A stretch of DNA of 49,588 nt from Sporisorium sorghi (GCA_023212695.1 JALCCG010000141.1:6982-56569), one strand, 5' to 3'. Shown: positions 7,674 through 18,589, counted from the stretch's first letter. Notes: generated from the letters alone by a model not told the origin. Program-made: numbers and translations.

Positions 7674-10418
7674 ATGGTCACCTCCAACAACGACGAGCGC
7701 GCGCCGCTGCTGCCTCAGCACGCCAAGACCAGCAATGGCAATACCCACTCCGCGCCGCCCCCGGTCGTTGAGGACGACGACGACGATCTCGACTTTGATG
7801 CGCGGTTTCGCAAGTGGAAAACCGCAGTCGCACGCAAGTTCCGCGGCAAGGCGCAGCGCGATACCAAGCCGAGTCTGCTCATCACGCACTTTGACGGCGT
7901 CGGCCAGGCTCAGTCCGTTCTCGATGCCAAGCATGCCTCTGCGCAACGCAACTCGCTGCACGAAGCCACGTCCATGACCAAGCACGAGTTCCAGCGCCAA
8001 GTCGAGCAGGTCAAGCAGGCTATCCAGCAAGGCGTATATCCGAAGATGATCACGACCGGCTCCAGCGGCTCTTACTTTGTGCGCGTCATCGCTGCCGACT
8101 CCTCTGCTGAACCGCAGGCGCAAACCCCCGCGCTGGCCACAGTGGCCGTGTTCAAACCGAAGGACGAAGAGCCGTACGGCAACCTCAACCCCAAACGCCA
8201 GTTCCTGCGCAAGTACCTCTGGTGGGCCATGGGGAGGCCATGTCTCATCCCGAATTTCTCGTACCTTTCCGAAGTGGGCGCTTCGTATCTCGATGCTCGC
8301 CTGGCGCTCGAGATGGTGCCTCGCACCGAACTCGTCGAGCTCGCCTCGCCCACGTTCCACTACGCATACAACGACCGCATCGCCTTCGACAAGCATGGCG
8401 TGCCGCTTCCCAACAAGATCGGCAGCTATCAGACTTTCCTGAAAGGCTATGTGAATGCGTCGGACTTTTTGAGGCGGCATCCGTGGCCGTCACGCACGCG
8501 GAGCAAGACGCTGCTCATGCGTGATATGGACGACGAGAGCAGGGCGCACAAGGTGAGCCGCCGCAAGGAGCGGGCGCGGCTGCGCAATTGCGGCACTGCG
8601 GTCAAGCGGCTCTTGCTGTGTCGGCCATCGTGGAGCGATTTGAATGCAGATGACGAGCCAGATCCGTGCCACCCAACGGTGCCGTCGCCGTCCGAAGCGC
8701 AGGACGGGCAGGAGTCTCGCGGAAACCAGCCGGACGGCTTCTACTGGACGCCCAAACGCATGGAGCAGTTCCGTCTGCAGCTCGAGCGGCTCGTCGTGCT
8801 CGATTTCCTCATGCGCAACACCGACCGCGGCCTGGACAACTTCATGATCAAGCACGACGTCGACAAGGACGAAATCCGTATCGGCGCCATCGACAACTCG
8901 CTCTCCTTCCCCATCAAGCACCCGAACGAGATCCGGCAGTACCCCTTCGGCTGGCTTTTCTTGCCGAGCGACCTCATCGGGCTCCCGTTCTCGGACGCGA
9001 CGCGCGAGCACCTGCTGCCGATCCTCAACGACCCCGTATGGTGGCAGCGCACAGTCGCGGGGCTGCGGGGGATCTTCCAGCAGGATCCGTACTTTGATGA
9101 GGTCAAGTTCGAGCGGCAGATGAGCGTGATGCGCGGGCAGGGGTGGAATCTGGTGCAGTGTCTGCAGGCGGTGGATGAGGGGCCGTTGGATCTGTGTGCG
9201 CGCGAGAAGAAGTTGATTCGGCAGGAGGTGCAGGAGATGACGGTGGACAAGGTGGCGAAGATGGACGGGCTCAAGGTGGCGCTGGATGCAGAGGGGCAGG
9301 TGGTGGTGCCTTTGGGCGCGGAAGCGGATGCGCTTGAGTCGCCGCCCGGGTGGGCGAAGAAGCCGTTTATTTCGCGGACGATTTCGTCCGGGGTGATTGA
9401 GACGGATCGCCGGCCGATTGGGATGCGCGCGTCCGAGTCGTACCGCAAGGCTTTGCTCGAGGCGGCGGCGGGGAGCCATGTTGCGCCGGATGCGCTGGAG
9501 GATCTGCAGCAGCGGATCGAGGATTTCGATGCTGCAGCAGCGCAGGGGGGCGTCTCGTCGTCCCTTCCTCAAACTTCAACTCTCATGGACAAGGTGCAGG
9601 CCGACGTCGATGCCTTTTCCGACGAGGCACAGCCAGAACCGGTGGACAAGGCAGTGCAGCGAGTGCGGCACCAGCGGTACGCATCGGCAAACGATGCAGG
9701 ACTCTACCAGCGGCAGCGTCGCACGAACAGCAGCGGCTCCACTCATGCCGCCGGTGAGCATGTCGACAGCGTGCTGGGGCGGACGGGCATCGAGGTGCTC
9801 GAGGGGCTGGATCGCGAGCGGCGGCAGCAGAGCCGGATGAAGTTCTTCCGCACGCGTAAGCGGTCGAGCACGCTGTCGAACGGCGATGCTGCCAGTGGCG
9901 GGGAGGTGCCCAGCACAGTACGGAGGGACAGCGAGGAGGATGGTGGTGGAGGAGGGGCGGAGCAGGGGCCGTACGACTTGGCGAGCTCGATCGTGTCTGA
10001 TCCGGGGGTGCGTGCAAAGCGCTGGCCAGGAAGGTCGAGGTCGGCGACGAGGCCGTCGGTGGAGCGCATGCATGGCTCGCTGTACGACTTGCAGGCCCAG
10101 GGCGAGGTGCTTTCTGAAGAGGAGGAGGACGGGGAGGACGGGGATGGAGGAGAGCGGAGGAGTCGACAGCAGGTGCCGACTATCGAGGCGGTGTTGCAGC
10201 GCTCGAGCGAGGGGTCGTCTAGGAGGGCAGCAGGTGGTGGTGGTGGAGGGAAGAGGTTGGTCCCGCACATTCCGCATCCCAGCAGCGTGGGGCAGGTGGT
10301 GCCGGATCGAGAGCAGGCGGTGGCAGACGCAGCGTCAGCGGAAGCAAAGCGCACAGTGAAGGTGGTCGTGGAGAAAATCACGTCCGATACCAAGCAGGCG
10401 TGGCTCAAGTGGATCTAG
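7674..10418 (+). CDS. LSB6: Type II phosphatidylinositol 4-kinase
   Basis: Single-exon, 914 aa, with ATG context AAACATGG. The product should phosphorylate phosphatidylinositol at the inositol 4-position on endosomal/vacuolar or plasma membranes. The PI3/4-kinase fold is recognisable. A nucleotide-binding loop SSGSYFVRV lies at about 130-138, followed by VAVFKPKDEEPYG with the catalytic Lys near 161. The type II element GRPCLIPN is present, then the catalytic loop RNTDRGLDN near 381-389 and the metal-binding AIDNSLSFP near 405-413, which replaces DFG as in this family. About 70 residues of low-complexity sequence (about 285-360) interrupt the domain before the catalytic loop. After about residue 530 a long, acidic, Ser/Gly-rich tail of roughly 380 residues follows, much longer than in yeast Lsb6. 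The gene is tail-to-tail with the downstream kinase gene, 196 bp apart. Confidence 0.93.
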   Translation: MVTSNNDERAPLLPQHAKTSNGNTHSAPPPVVEDDDDDLDFDARFRKWKTAVARKFRGKAQRDTKPSLLITHFDGVGQAQSVLDAKHASAQRNSLHEATSMTKHEFQRQVEQVKQAIQQGVYPKMITTGSSGSYFVRVIAADSSAEPQAQTPALATVAVFKPKDEEPYGNLNPKRQFLRKYLWWAMGRPCLIPNFSYLSEVGASYLDARLALEMVPRTELVELASPTFHYAYNDRIAFDKHGVPLPNKIGSYQTFLKGYVNASDFLRRHPWPSRTRSKTLLMRDMDDESRAHKVSRRKERARLRNCGTAVKRLLLCRPSWSDLNADDEPDPCHPTVPSPSEAQDGQESRGNQPDGFYWTPKRMEQFRLQLERLVVLDFLMRNTDRGLDNFMIKHDVDKDEIRIGAIDNSLSFPIKHPNEIRQYPFGWLFLPSDLIGLPFSDATREHLLPILNDPVWWQRTVAGLRGIFQQDPYFDEVKFERQMSVMRGQGWNLVQCLQAVDEGPLDLCAREKKLIRQEVQEMTVDKVAKMDGLKVALDAEGQVVVPLGAEADALESPPGWAKKPFISRTISSGVIETDRRPIGMRASESYRKALLEAAAGSHVAPDALEDLQQRIEDFDAAAAQGGVSSSLPQTSTLMDKVQADVDAFSDEAQPEPVDKAVQRVRHQRYASANDAGLYQRQRRTNSSGSTHAAGEHVDSVLGRTGIEVLEGLDRERRQQSRMKFFRTRKRSSTLSNGDAASGGEVPSTVRRDSEEDGGGGGAEQGPYDLASSIVSDPGVRAKRWPGRSRSATRPSVERMHGSLYDLQAQGEVLSEEEEDGEDGDGGERRSRQQVPTIEAVLQRSSEGSSRRAAGGGGGGKRLVPHIPHPSSVGQVVPDREQAVADAASAEAKRTVKVVVEKITSDTKQAWLKWI

Positions 10419-10614
10419 CAAGCAGTTTTCAATCAAGTCGAGTTCAAGCACGAGTCTCATCAACGCCGATGACGGGCGATGCGTTCTGACATTCAGTCGA
10501 GTGAGAGGGTAACAGCAGGCCTCAACCGAGCCAAAGCAACGGTCTCGAGTATGTCGATCGATGTTCACTGCATTCAACCGAGCAAGCGCAGAGCGCGGGG
10601 GGTATAAATTAGAA

Positions 10615-13379
10615 CTACAAAAGTGGCGCATGAGCCAGCAGACGCAGACGCACCTGGTGCGCACTCGGTCTAGCGGCAGGATCGGCCTGCAGCATCGCAC
10701 GAAGAAGGTCGCGTGCCCAGTCCGGCAGCCGGCCGCCGCCGGGGAGGATGATGGCTGGGTGGCCGTCGGCGTATGCGTGCGTGTCTTCGGAGTCGGTTGC
10801 TGGCAGGGCGGTAGCGGCAGCGGGGTGTTGCGATGTGGACTCGGGAGTGCTGGGTGTCGATGGGGTCGAGCTTGTGTGGCTGCCAAAGTGGCTCGGATTG
10901 GGCGAGAACATGGAGCGCAGCCGGCTGGGTTTGGTTGGGGTGGTGGAGAGCGCGTCGTCGATTCGCGTGGTGTCGGAGGGGGTGTCGGATGAGATGGGCG
11001 CGGCGGGCGAGAGGTAGGCGTTGGCGGCGGCGTGGGCGGATTTGATTTCGTCGCCGTAGGACGAGCGGCGTCGGAGCCAGTCGGGTCGAGAGGCGAGTTC
11101 GAGCAGTGCCACTTTGGGCACCGCCGAAAGAGGCGTAGCGGGTTTCGACGGCGTGCTCGAGCCGACTGCTGCTCCTGCTGCTGTCGAGTTACTTTGCTCC
11201 GTCGTGTCGACCACCCCTTCGCCCGAAGCACGCAGCCTCTGCAACCCCGCGGCGCTCGTAGCCAGCGCTTTCCTTCCACCTGTCGAAGCGCATCGTCGCA
11301 CGTCGGATGTTCTGCCCATCTCACGCAGCAACGAGCTGGAGCGCGAGAGTGTGCTGGGATCCACGAGCAGGCCGCGCGGTTCGTCGGTGGGCTCGAGCAG
11401 ACGCGAAACCGCCAGCGAAGTGGGGTTGCGCCCCGAAATGGTGGTGATGCTCGAGGCGACGCTTTCAAGACTGTCGTTGCTGGCGTCGCGGCGGGTGTGT
11501 GAAGAGGTGTTTGGCGAGCTGTGCTGCAGTAGACGGTTGAGCGAGGAGGCGAGTTGGACGGGCGAGGCTCCGCTAGCCGCCGCCGCAGCAGCAGCATCGT
11601 TGTTCGCAAAGGTCGATGATGCCTTGGAGTGCCGGCCACGCATGCTGCCGCTTCGGCTGGCAGGCTGACTGTTGGGGTTGCTGCCTGCCTCGACAGCCAA
11701 GCGAGAAGCTCGGTCGTTTTCCTCGCTCTCGAAGAACAGACGCTTGCGGTGCAGCATCTCGACGACGCTGCGGGCCTTGCTGAAGGGCTCGTATCCCGTC
11801 GCGAGGGAATATAGCACGGCTCCCAGCGAGAAGATGTCGATTGGGTACGAAAAGCTCGTTGCGCCTGGGCCTCCGGTGGCGCGACTCAGCTCAGGAGCAC
11901 AGTAGGCTGGCGTGCCCAGCCCGAGACCGTCGCGTGGAGGGTCGCTTGGGTTGGGAAAGACGGCCGAGTTGAAGTCGCAGAGCTTGACGTTGAGGTCTTC
12001 GGCCAAGAGCATGTTTTCCTTTTTGATGTCTGCGTGGACGCAGCCCTTGTCGTGTAGAAAGACGAGTGCCTCTGCCATCTGAAGCGCCCAGTCGAACCAT
12101 TGCTGCAGATCGATGCGCTCGCGATGCTTTCTTGCGAAGAGGGCGAGGTTGTTGGGCAGCAGCTCGAGAAGAATGAGCAGGCGCGGAGGGTTGATGGTGT
12201 TGTTCGACGAGGATCTGCGCGCAATGCCTGAGTCAGAATCGACGGGAGCCTGGTTGTACGCGGGCCTGGTATCGACCGCATCGCCGTCGGGACCTTGGAC
12301 GAGGAAGGTGGGTGCTGGCAGAATCGCGGATTGAGGATGATCCAGCGTGCTGACTCTGGAGCGATGCGGTTCTCTCGATGCCATGACAGGATCGGCTTCG
12401 TGGAGAATGCCGCGAGCGAGCGCAGCTTCGTGCTGCTTTTCGTGTGCCAAGGCTCGCTTGTGTGATTGCGCCTCGTTGCGAAGCTCATCTTTGCCCGTCA
12501 TATCGCTGGTGGACCTCGAATGGCTGGCGTGACCGCCGTTTGGACTGCGACTCGCACTCCTTGGCAGTCCGAGACCGAGACCAAGTTGCGCTGGGGAAGG
12601 CTGCTGAGGCGTGGGCTGAGGGGTGTGCTGGGGCGATGCTGCAAACTCGACTTCGTCGCGAATGTCGATGAGTTGGATCACGTTGGGATGCGTGCCGAGA
12701 CGCCGAAGCGCAAAGGCTTCTTCGAGGCCGAGCAGCTGGCTTTGACGGTCGGCATGGAGGCGTTTGATGGCACAGAGGCGCCAGGCTGTAGAAGAGGCAG
12801 AAGTAGAGACGGTATCTGGGCGTGGACGATAGCTGCCTAGATAGATGGAGCAGTGGCGCCCTTCGCCGAGAAGAAAGTCGTTGGTGGGGCAGAGGCGGAA
12901 GTCGACGTGCTTTGTGGCTCTGATTCTGGCTTCCTCCTGCAAGCATTCCTCGGTGCTGGCTCGGCCCAGCGACGAGTTGCGCGTGTGGCCCTTCTTGCGC
13001 CCTGTGCTCTGTTGCGATTGCGATTGCGACTGCGCCGATGTGGACGCACTTGTTGGTGTCGGAGGCGCTTGTGCACTCGTGGCTGTGTCGTCTTTGAGCT
13101 GGGTGGAAGAAGTACGAAGAGGTGGTAGTGGTGGTGGCGGTGATGGAGGTGCGGATGAGCCGGTGCCAAAGGAGGAGAAGAAGAGCGAGTTGCGTGATGG
13201 CGGTTGTGGCGGCGATGACGTTTCTAACCCTGCTGGCGGTATTGTCACCGGCCTAGATGGAGGAGTCAACCAGGAGATGGGTGAGTTGAAAATGTCATTC
13301 TTGCTTGGCTTCTTGGGTTCATCATCGGACACAAGGACAGGAGGTGAAGCTGCTGCCGCGGCCGCTGTATGGGAACGGT

Positions 13380-13414
<35 letters not shown>

Positions 13415-13707
13415 TGATGAAGTTCGAAAGCAGAAGCGCCCGAGTCCGGAGGCGTTAGTGGCAGATCGGTGAAGTCGAAGCCATTGTTGGAGCTTTCGTA
13501 GGAATCGCCCAGCACGGGAGAACGTGGTTTCGAGGGAGAAGTCCTCTTGTTGGAGCCGGACCAAAAAGTGTCCAGTTGCCATGGCGCTCTTGTCTTTGTG
13601 GTGGGCGGTTTGACGTGCTTGATCGAGACCATGGGAGCGCTGCTGGGACCCGGCTGGTTGCTGTTGTTGCTAGAAGTGCGTGCGCTGCTGTAGGATGAAG
13701 GAGCCAT
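10615..13707 (-). CDS. Atypical Ser/Thr protein kinase with split catalytic domain
   Basis: Single-exon, 1,030 aa from the first in-frame ATG (13707). The frame stays open to 14016 but only with non-ATG codons, so an upstream exon is possible. Residues 1-275 are low complexity with a CAG-encoded poly-Ala tract. Kinase motifs: G-loop GEGRHCSIYLG near 281, CAIKRL with the ATP Lys near 313, catalytic loop HADIKKEN near 561, DFN instead of DFG near 578, GTPAYCAPE near 600, and DIFSLGAVLY near 628. The final subdomain (DPAARPSAHQV) appears only near 1012. Two low-complexity insertions therefore split the domain: about 150 residues between alphaC and the hinge, and about 330 between lobes X and XI. 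HAD and DFN are non-standard, but both Asp residues and the Lys remain, so activity is likely. No orthologue or substrate is recognised; the family looks fungal. Confidence 0.85.
13381..13413. repeat. CAG/CTG trinucleotide tract in kinase gene
   Basis: About ten uninterrupted AGC repeats. On the minus strand they read GCT and encode an alanine run at about residues 98-109 of the kinase, in its disordered N-terminal region. A similar CTG tract lies outside coding sequence at about 14242-14272, in the same gene's upstream region. Confidence 0.85.
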
Positions 13708-15061
13708 GTTTTTGGCGAGTCGAGCCGCCAAGAGCGCGTCCGGATGAAAGGGACGTTGCTGCTCTGTAATTGACGGATAATGAAATGGGCGGAAATCGTC
13801 GTCGACAATCGTTTGCGACGGTGGTAGCTGCTTCGAAAGCAGCGGCGAAGCTGATGGTGAAGAGGAAAGGAAGGGAAGGAAGGAAAGCTCAGTCTCACAC
13901 TGACCAAGGACACAGGATCGCGTGCAAGCGGTCTCACCGGAGCAACTCAGCTGTTTTGTCGGTGCCAAAGTCCGACGGTGACACTCAGCTGACAACTTGC
14001 TTTTCCTTTTCGGCAAGTTGCCGTTTGCTCTTCTGCAATCACAATCACAATCGCACTCTTCGGAGGCGTAGCCGTCAGCCTCTCGACTTTGTTATCGGAA
14101 CACTCGCGACAAGATAGCGAGCAGCGCATGACCACGCCCAATGACGACGACGATTATGGGGCGGGAGAGAGCATGACGAGCGATGTAAAAGAAAGGCTCA
14201 CGGTGCGAAGCCTAAAAAAGTCAGAATTCAAGCAAAGAGGCTGCTTGCTGCTGCTGCTGCTGCTGCTGCTGCTTGTGCATAGCCTGTCACCGTGTAGGGG
14301 CGATTGAGCTTAAAGAGAGGATGACGGCAAAACGAAAAAGGGAAAAAAAAAGAAAAAAAAAAAAAAGGAACGTGGACTCTCCGACTCTGCGGAAGTGCTG
14401 CAGCCGAAGCAGAATCGAAGCCTGCCTGCGGGACTGCCGCCTGCATTAAGAGCCAAAAAAAAAAAAAAAAAAAAAAAAAGAAAAAAAAGAAAAAAGAAAA
14501 AGAGAGCTTACTCAACCCTTTTTCCTTTATCCAGCCTAGATAAGAGACACACCTTCAAAGAAAGTCGACCTTTCGTATCTTGTACTTCGTTAGCGTGCTT
14601 CCGTTCTCTCTTTCTCACAAGTTGTGTGCTAGTGGATAGACTCAAACTGAAGAGGAAGCGAGACTCGACAAGAGCCAGCCTTTTTTGAGTTGAGTCACCA
14701 AATGGAATGCTGCCCCAATCGCCGCCGCACTTTACGCGCCATTCGCTTCGGAAAGAAGTCGTATCGCGCCTCGATGTGAGACTCGCGGGCTTCCCGCCAG
14801 TGTTGTCCGAGCCCGGGCCGAGCCAATTTCCCGCCAGAACTTGGAGTGCATCTCCCGATCCATCTGAGGCGATGTCTGAATCGGGACTCGGCTTTCAACG
14901 AAACACGCGCAATTTCACTCTCAAGCGACGACGACTTCGCAACCGGCAATTCTCTCGTCCCACCGGCACTTTCATTCGTCCCTCACCTTCCCCACACTCA
15001 CGACTTGCTCGTCAGTCGCACATTCATCCCTTCATCGTCCTTCATCCACCAATCGACAAAC
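13708..15061. promoter_or_regulatory. Divergent region between kinase and PEX16
   Basis: These 1,354 bp separate two divergent start codons. They contain a CTG trinucleotide tract at about 14242-14272, an A-rich block at about 14343-14366, and a 25-base A run at 14455-14479 followed by further A-rich sequence to about 14504. No tRNA or other gene is visible. The frame of PEX16 stays open upstream to 14846, but the segment lacks the family's features, so I start PEX16 at 15062. Confidence 0.55.
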
Positions 15062-16624
15062 ATGGCGCTCTTCAAGCAGTACGACGACTTCCTACTCGAC
15101 AACGCTTCGCAAATCACAGCCGTCGAGAGCTCGCTGCGATCCATCACCTACTTCCTCCCCGGACGCTTCAAGGATGCCGAACTCGCGGGCGAAGCGATCT
15201 ACGCCTCGCTCAACCTGCTCGGGCTGTATCACGACTCGATCCTCGCTCGGGCGCTCGAAAAACAGAACCCGCACTCCTCCAACACCGCCAACGACGCTGC
15301 TGCGATGGCCCCACTAGCCCCAGACACGGTGCAGCCCGCGGGCGCAGTGTCCGGTCTGACGACGCCTTCAGAACACGCACGGTACACGAACCACTTTTCG
15401 CACACGTCCAAAGCGTACAACCGCGTCGCACGCACCCTTGTCGTCGTGGGCTACTTTGAGCTGCTCGCCGAGATGGTGGCGAGGCGCAAGCTGGGGCGGC
15501 GCAAGGCGTGGGATGTCGTGGCTGGGATCGAGGCGCTCAAGGTGGTGCTGCGGCTGAGTCTGGTGCGTATGACGGGGTCGCGGATGGTGATTCAGCCGCC
15601 GATTCCGGAACGCGAGGTGGACCCGGCGGCGCTTGAGCAGGAAAGGTCAAAGACGATCGGCAGGTTGGCGGATCGGCTGGACGTTGCTTCGGGTTCCGGC
15701 GGTGCGGGCGCTGCGCCGAAGGGGTTTTGGAAGGGGTCTCGTACGGGGCTGTTGCGGCCAACGCTTGCGTCGTTGCGTCCGGGGTACGATGTCGAGCCAG
15801 AAACGGCTGCTGCGGCAGAGCAGGAGCGGCGGGGGGCGCATCTGCGCGCGATGCGCATCAATGCCGCGCACTCGGGCTCGGACACGGACGACACGCTCGT
15901 CGACTCGACGCGCCTCAACGCCTCCACCACTGCGCTCGCACCACGCACTTCCACCAGCGCAACCGACTCTTCCACAATCGCTCTGCGCAAGGACCCGCCC
16001 TCGCCCCCGCCCGTACCCTTGAAGCCGTGGTCCGAGTCGCAGATCAACGACTACCTCGTCACGCGCGTGCTCACCGCCAACGACGTGCGCAAACCACAAG
16101 ACCTCGTGCGCCCTTTGCGCAACCGCACCGCCTACCTCGCCGAAGTGCTGTGGATCCTCCGTCCGCTCATCTACGTCCTCGCGCTCCGCAGGTTCGGCCG
16201 CACAGCCACACTCCCCTTCGTACTGTCGTTTGTGCTCGAGTACCTCGCCAACGACCTGCGCGGCCGTTCCTTCGCCCCTGCCAACGCTCAACCCAAGGGC
16301 CTGTTTGCGACCAACCCGCTCCTCGCCGCCGTCATGGGCCACAACCCGCTCACCGCCATCCTCGCCTCGCTCTTCATCGGCCCCTCCAAGGCGGATAAGG
16401 CCAAACGCCCCATTTCGAGTGTAGAGGAGGCTGAGTGGGCAAAGCGCGGCAATGCGTTCTGGTGGTACCTCCTTCGTGGCCCGCTATGGCACTCGTTTAC
16501 CAGGCCCAAGCTGGCCGGGCTGGCAGATCGCACACAGGGCAAGTTCCTCATCGGCATGTTCGGCGCCATCGTCGCTGACTACCTGCCGCTTATCGACGAG
16601 TACTACTATTACTCGGCCACGTGA
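15062..16624 (+). CDS. PEX16: Peroxin-16, peroxisome membrane biogenesis
   Basis: 520 aa from the ATG in ACAAACATGG. The start is chosen because the family's conserved N-terminus (YDDFLLDNASQI, then the SLRSITYFLPGRF block) begins directly after it. Pex16 is an integral peroxisomal/ER membrane protein that recruits Pex3 and other membrane peroxins; it is missing from S. cerevisiae but present in Yarrowia, filamentous fungi and basidiomycetes. Conserved blocks here are the N-terminal PGRFKDAELAGEAIYASLNLLGLYHD region and the C-terminal LRPLIYVLALRRFG...SFVLEYLANDLRG region, ending in a hydrophobic stretch. A central insertion of about 150 Ala/Ser/Thr/Pro-rich residues (roughly 190-320) makes it longer than the human protein (336 aa). 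Its 3' end converges on PBS2, 183 bp away. Confidence 0.93.
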   Translation: MALFKQYDDFLLDNASQITAVESSLRSITYFLPGRFKDAELAGEAIYASLNLLGLYHDSILARALEKQNPHSSNTANDAAAMAPLAPDTVQPAGAVSGLTTPSEHARYTNHFSHTSKAYNRVARTLVVVGYFELLAEMVARRKLGRRKAWDVVAGIEALKVVLRLSLVRMTGSRMVIQPPIPEREVDPAALEQERSKTIGRLADRLDVASGSGGAGAAPKGFWKGSRTGLLRPTLASLRPGYDVEPETAAAAEQERRGAHLRAMRINAAHSGSDTDDTLVDSTRLNASTTALAPRTSTSATDSSTIALRKDPPSPPPVPLKPWSESQINDYLVTRVLTANDVRKPQDLVRPLRNRTAYLAEVLWILRPLIYVLALRRFGRTATLPFVLSFVLEYLANDLRGRSFAPANAQPKGLFATNPLLAAVMGHNPLTAILASLFIGPSKADKAKRPISSVEEAEWAKRGNAFWWYLLRGPLWHSFTRPKLAGLADRTQGKFLIGMFGAIVADYLPLIDEYYYYSAT

Positions 16625-16807
16625 TTCGCTGTTTCCCTGCAAATGTCAAATTCAATCTCATCCTCAGCCAGTCCCGGTCGTGACTTTACCGAAAACTCTG
16701 AAAGCAAGTGAGCATGATGACCAGAAAGAGTTCTGTTTCTGAAGAATGCGGTTCATAATGCGTGCGCATAAACGATAAATGAGCGAAAGATGTGATGACG
16801 ACTTCTC

Positions 16808-18589
16808 TCACGCCGCAGCCGCCGACGCCGACTCACCCGCCGCTACCCCATTCGCCTTCGCCTGCTCCTGCTCCTTCCTCCTCGTCCTCGCCTCAATCGC
16901 CCTCTCCACCCACCCGACCATATCCACCCCTTCCTCCCCCTTCGCCTCATCCAGCGTCAAAAACTCATGCTTCAACAGCTGCGCATACGTCGGCCTTCTC
17001 GACGGGATCTTCTCCAAGCACTGCGCCACAAAGTCCCTCGCCGTCTCCGAATACAACTCGCCCGGCAACTCCGGCGGGTCGCCATGCACAATAGCCTGCA
17101 GCTGCGCAAACACGTTCGAGTACGTCTCGGGCGGATACGGATACGTCCCCAGCGTCGTCTCCACCATCGACAGCCCCAGCGACCACACGTCCGACGCGAC
17201 GGTATACGTGCCGAGCATGTTCTGCGACTCGCCCTTGATGCGCTCGGGCGCCATGTACGACTGGCATCCAATGTTGGTCTTGGCGAGCGACTTTTCCAGC
17301 TGGCCCGAGACGCCAAAGTCGCACAGCTTCACTTGACCCTTGCGGTTGATAAGCACATTTGTCGGCTTGACGTCGCGGTGCATGATCTGCAGCTGATCCT
17401 TGAGGAAACTGAGCCCGCGCACCATGCTGCCGGTAATACGCGCCAACACGTCCTCCGGCACACTGCCGCGCTCGCCATACAGCTTATCCAGACTGCCCGC
17501 ATTCATGTACTCCATGCAGTAGTACACGCACGACTCGATGAAGAATGCGCCGTAGAACTCGACAATCTGCGGCGCCGTAGCACGATGCAAAATGTCAAGC
17601 TCCATAATGATGGCGTTCAACTTGGACTCGTCCAGCTCGAGGCGGATCTCCTTCATGGCCATCTCGACGTGCGTCTGCGTGTGGCGCACTTTGCGCACCG
17701 TGCCGTAGTTGCCCTTGCCCAGCTCGTCCATGAGCTCCAACTCGGCCATGTTGATCTTGAACGACGTGCCGTTGCCAAACTCGACACCGGAGGCGTGCAG
17801 TACCGCCTTGCCGCTGAAATTGAGACGGCCCGAGGGGTCGACGATCTTGGAAAAGTTGCTAAAGGGCGTCGACATGGCCCCGCCGCCATCCTGCTGCGAT
17901 GCTGCGTCGCCTGGCTTGCTGGAACCGCCAGCACCGTCGGGAAGACGCCCTGGTGGTGGAGCTCGGCGGCCGGTGCCAGCACCCATGCCACTTTTTTGGG
18001 CAGCGTCCATGCCATCTCCGGCGCCGAGACCCATATCGCTGAGCTTGAGACCAGGTCGGTTGCGTCGAGCACCCATGCCAGCAGCGCCTGCTGCTCCTCC
18101 TGATGGCGAGCCAGGTCCACCGGCCGAAGGACCACCAAGAGCGCCCGGGACACCTCTGCGCGCAGCGAGACCACCCATGCCCGTTCCCGGTAACGCACCC
18201 GGACGACTGGCCGCAGAGACAAAGAGCGAGGCGCTGGCGTTGCTGTCGATGCGCTGGTCGTGACCCATGACACCCTGACCTGGGTTGGGCGACATGGTGG
18301 ATCGATTTGCGTTGGCGGCGAGCTTGGCTTGGAGGCTGGGAGGGAGGCGTGCGCCCGCCATCTGACGCGCGCGTTCTGCAGCACCCACGGCGGTGTTGGG
18401 CGATGGTCGTGCAGCCGATGGTCCGCCCGTGCCTGGAGCAGGACGCAGGGAGGGAGAAGGTGAGGATGAGGATGGCGAGGCGCGCGGAGGAGGCCCGCCC
18501 GTTGCTCCATTTTGGGCCGACAACGTGTCCTTGAGGCTCATCTGGGCGGTGAGCCGTTCCATGTCTGCTGACGAGATCGAGTCGGTCAT
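16808..18589 (-). CDS. PBS2: MAP kinase kinase of the HOG pathway
   Basis: Single-exon, 593 aa. A Gly/Pro/Ser-rich N-terminal half (about 280 residues) precedes a dual-specificity kinase domain. Motifs are GKGNYGTVRKV near 288-298, MAMKEIRL with the ATP Lys near 310, HRDVKPTN near 403, DFGVSGQL near 425 and the activation segment SLAKTNIGCQSYMAPERI near 433-450. The S-x3-T pair in SLAKT is the activation pair characteristic of Pbs2/Wis1, and SYMAPERI with the SGQL context marks the MAPKK family. Upstream MAPKKKs of the osmotic/oxidative stress branch should phosphorylate that pair, and the target should be a Hog1-type MAPK. It is distinguished from Ste7/Fuz7 and Mkk1-type MAPKKs by FLKDQLQIMHRDVKPTN and SLAKTNIGCQ. 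The C-terminus is a short Lys/Glu/Ala tail. Confidence 0.93.
   Translation of the reverse strand: MTDSISSADMERLTAQMSLKDTLSAQNGATGGPPPRASPSSSSPSPSLRPAPGTGGPSAARPSPNTAVGAAERARQMAGARLPPSLQAKLAANANRSTMSPNPGQGVMGHDQRIDSNASASLFVSAASRPGALPGTGMGGLAARRGVPGALGGPSAGGPGSPSGGAAGAAGMGARRNRPGLKLSDMGLGAGDGMDAAQKSGMGAGTGRRAPPPGRLPDGAGGSSKPGDAASQQDGGGAMSTPFSNFSKIVDPSGRLNFSGKAVLHASGVEFGNGTSFKINMAELELMDELGKGNYGTVRKVRHTQTHVEMAMKEIRLELDESKLNAIIMELDILHRATAPQIVEFYGAFFIESCVYYCMEYMNAGSLDKLYGERGSVPEDVLARITGSMVRGLSFLKDQLQIMHRDVKPTNVLINRKGQVKLCDFGVSGQLEKSLAKTNIGCQSYMAPERIKGESQNMLGTYTVASDVWSLGLSMVETTLGTYPYPPETYSNVFAQLQAIVHGDPPELPGELYSETARDFVAQCLEKIPSRRPTYAQLLKHEFLTLDEAKGEEGVDMVGWVERAIEARTRRKEQEQAKANGVAAGESASAAAA

Noticed and set aside
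6934..7977. 347-codon frame between the CLIP gene and LSB6
   Set aside because: It crosses a 28-base A tract (poly-Lys) and continues into LSB6 in a wrong frame.
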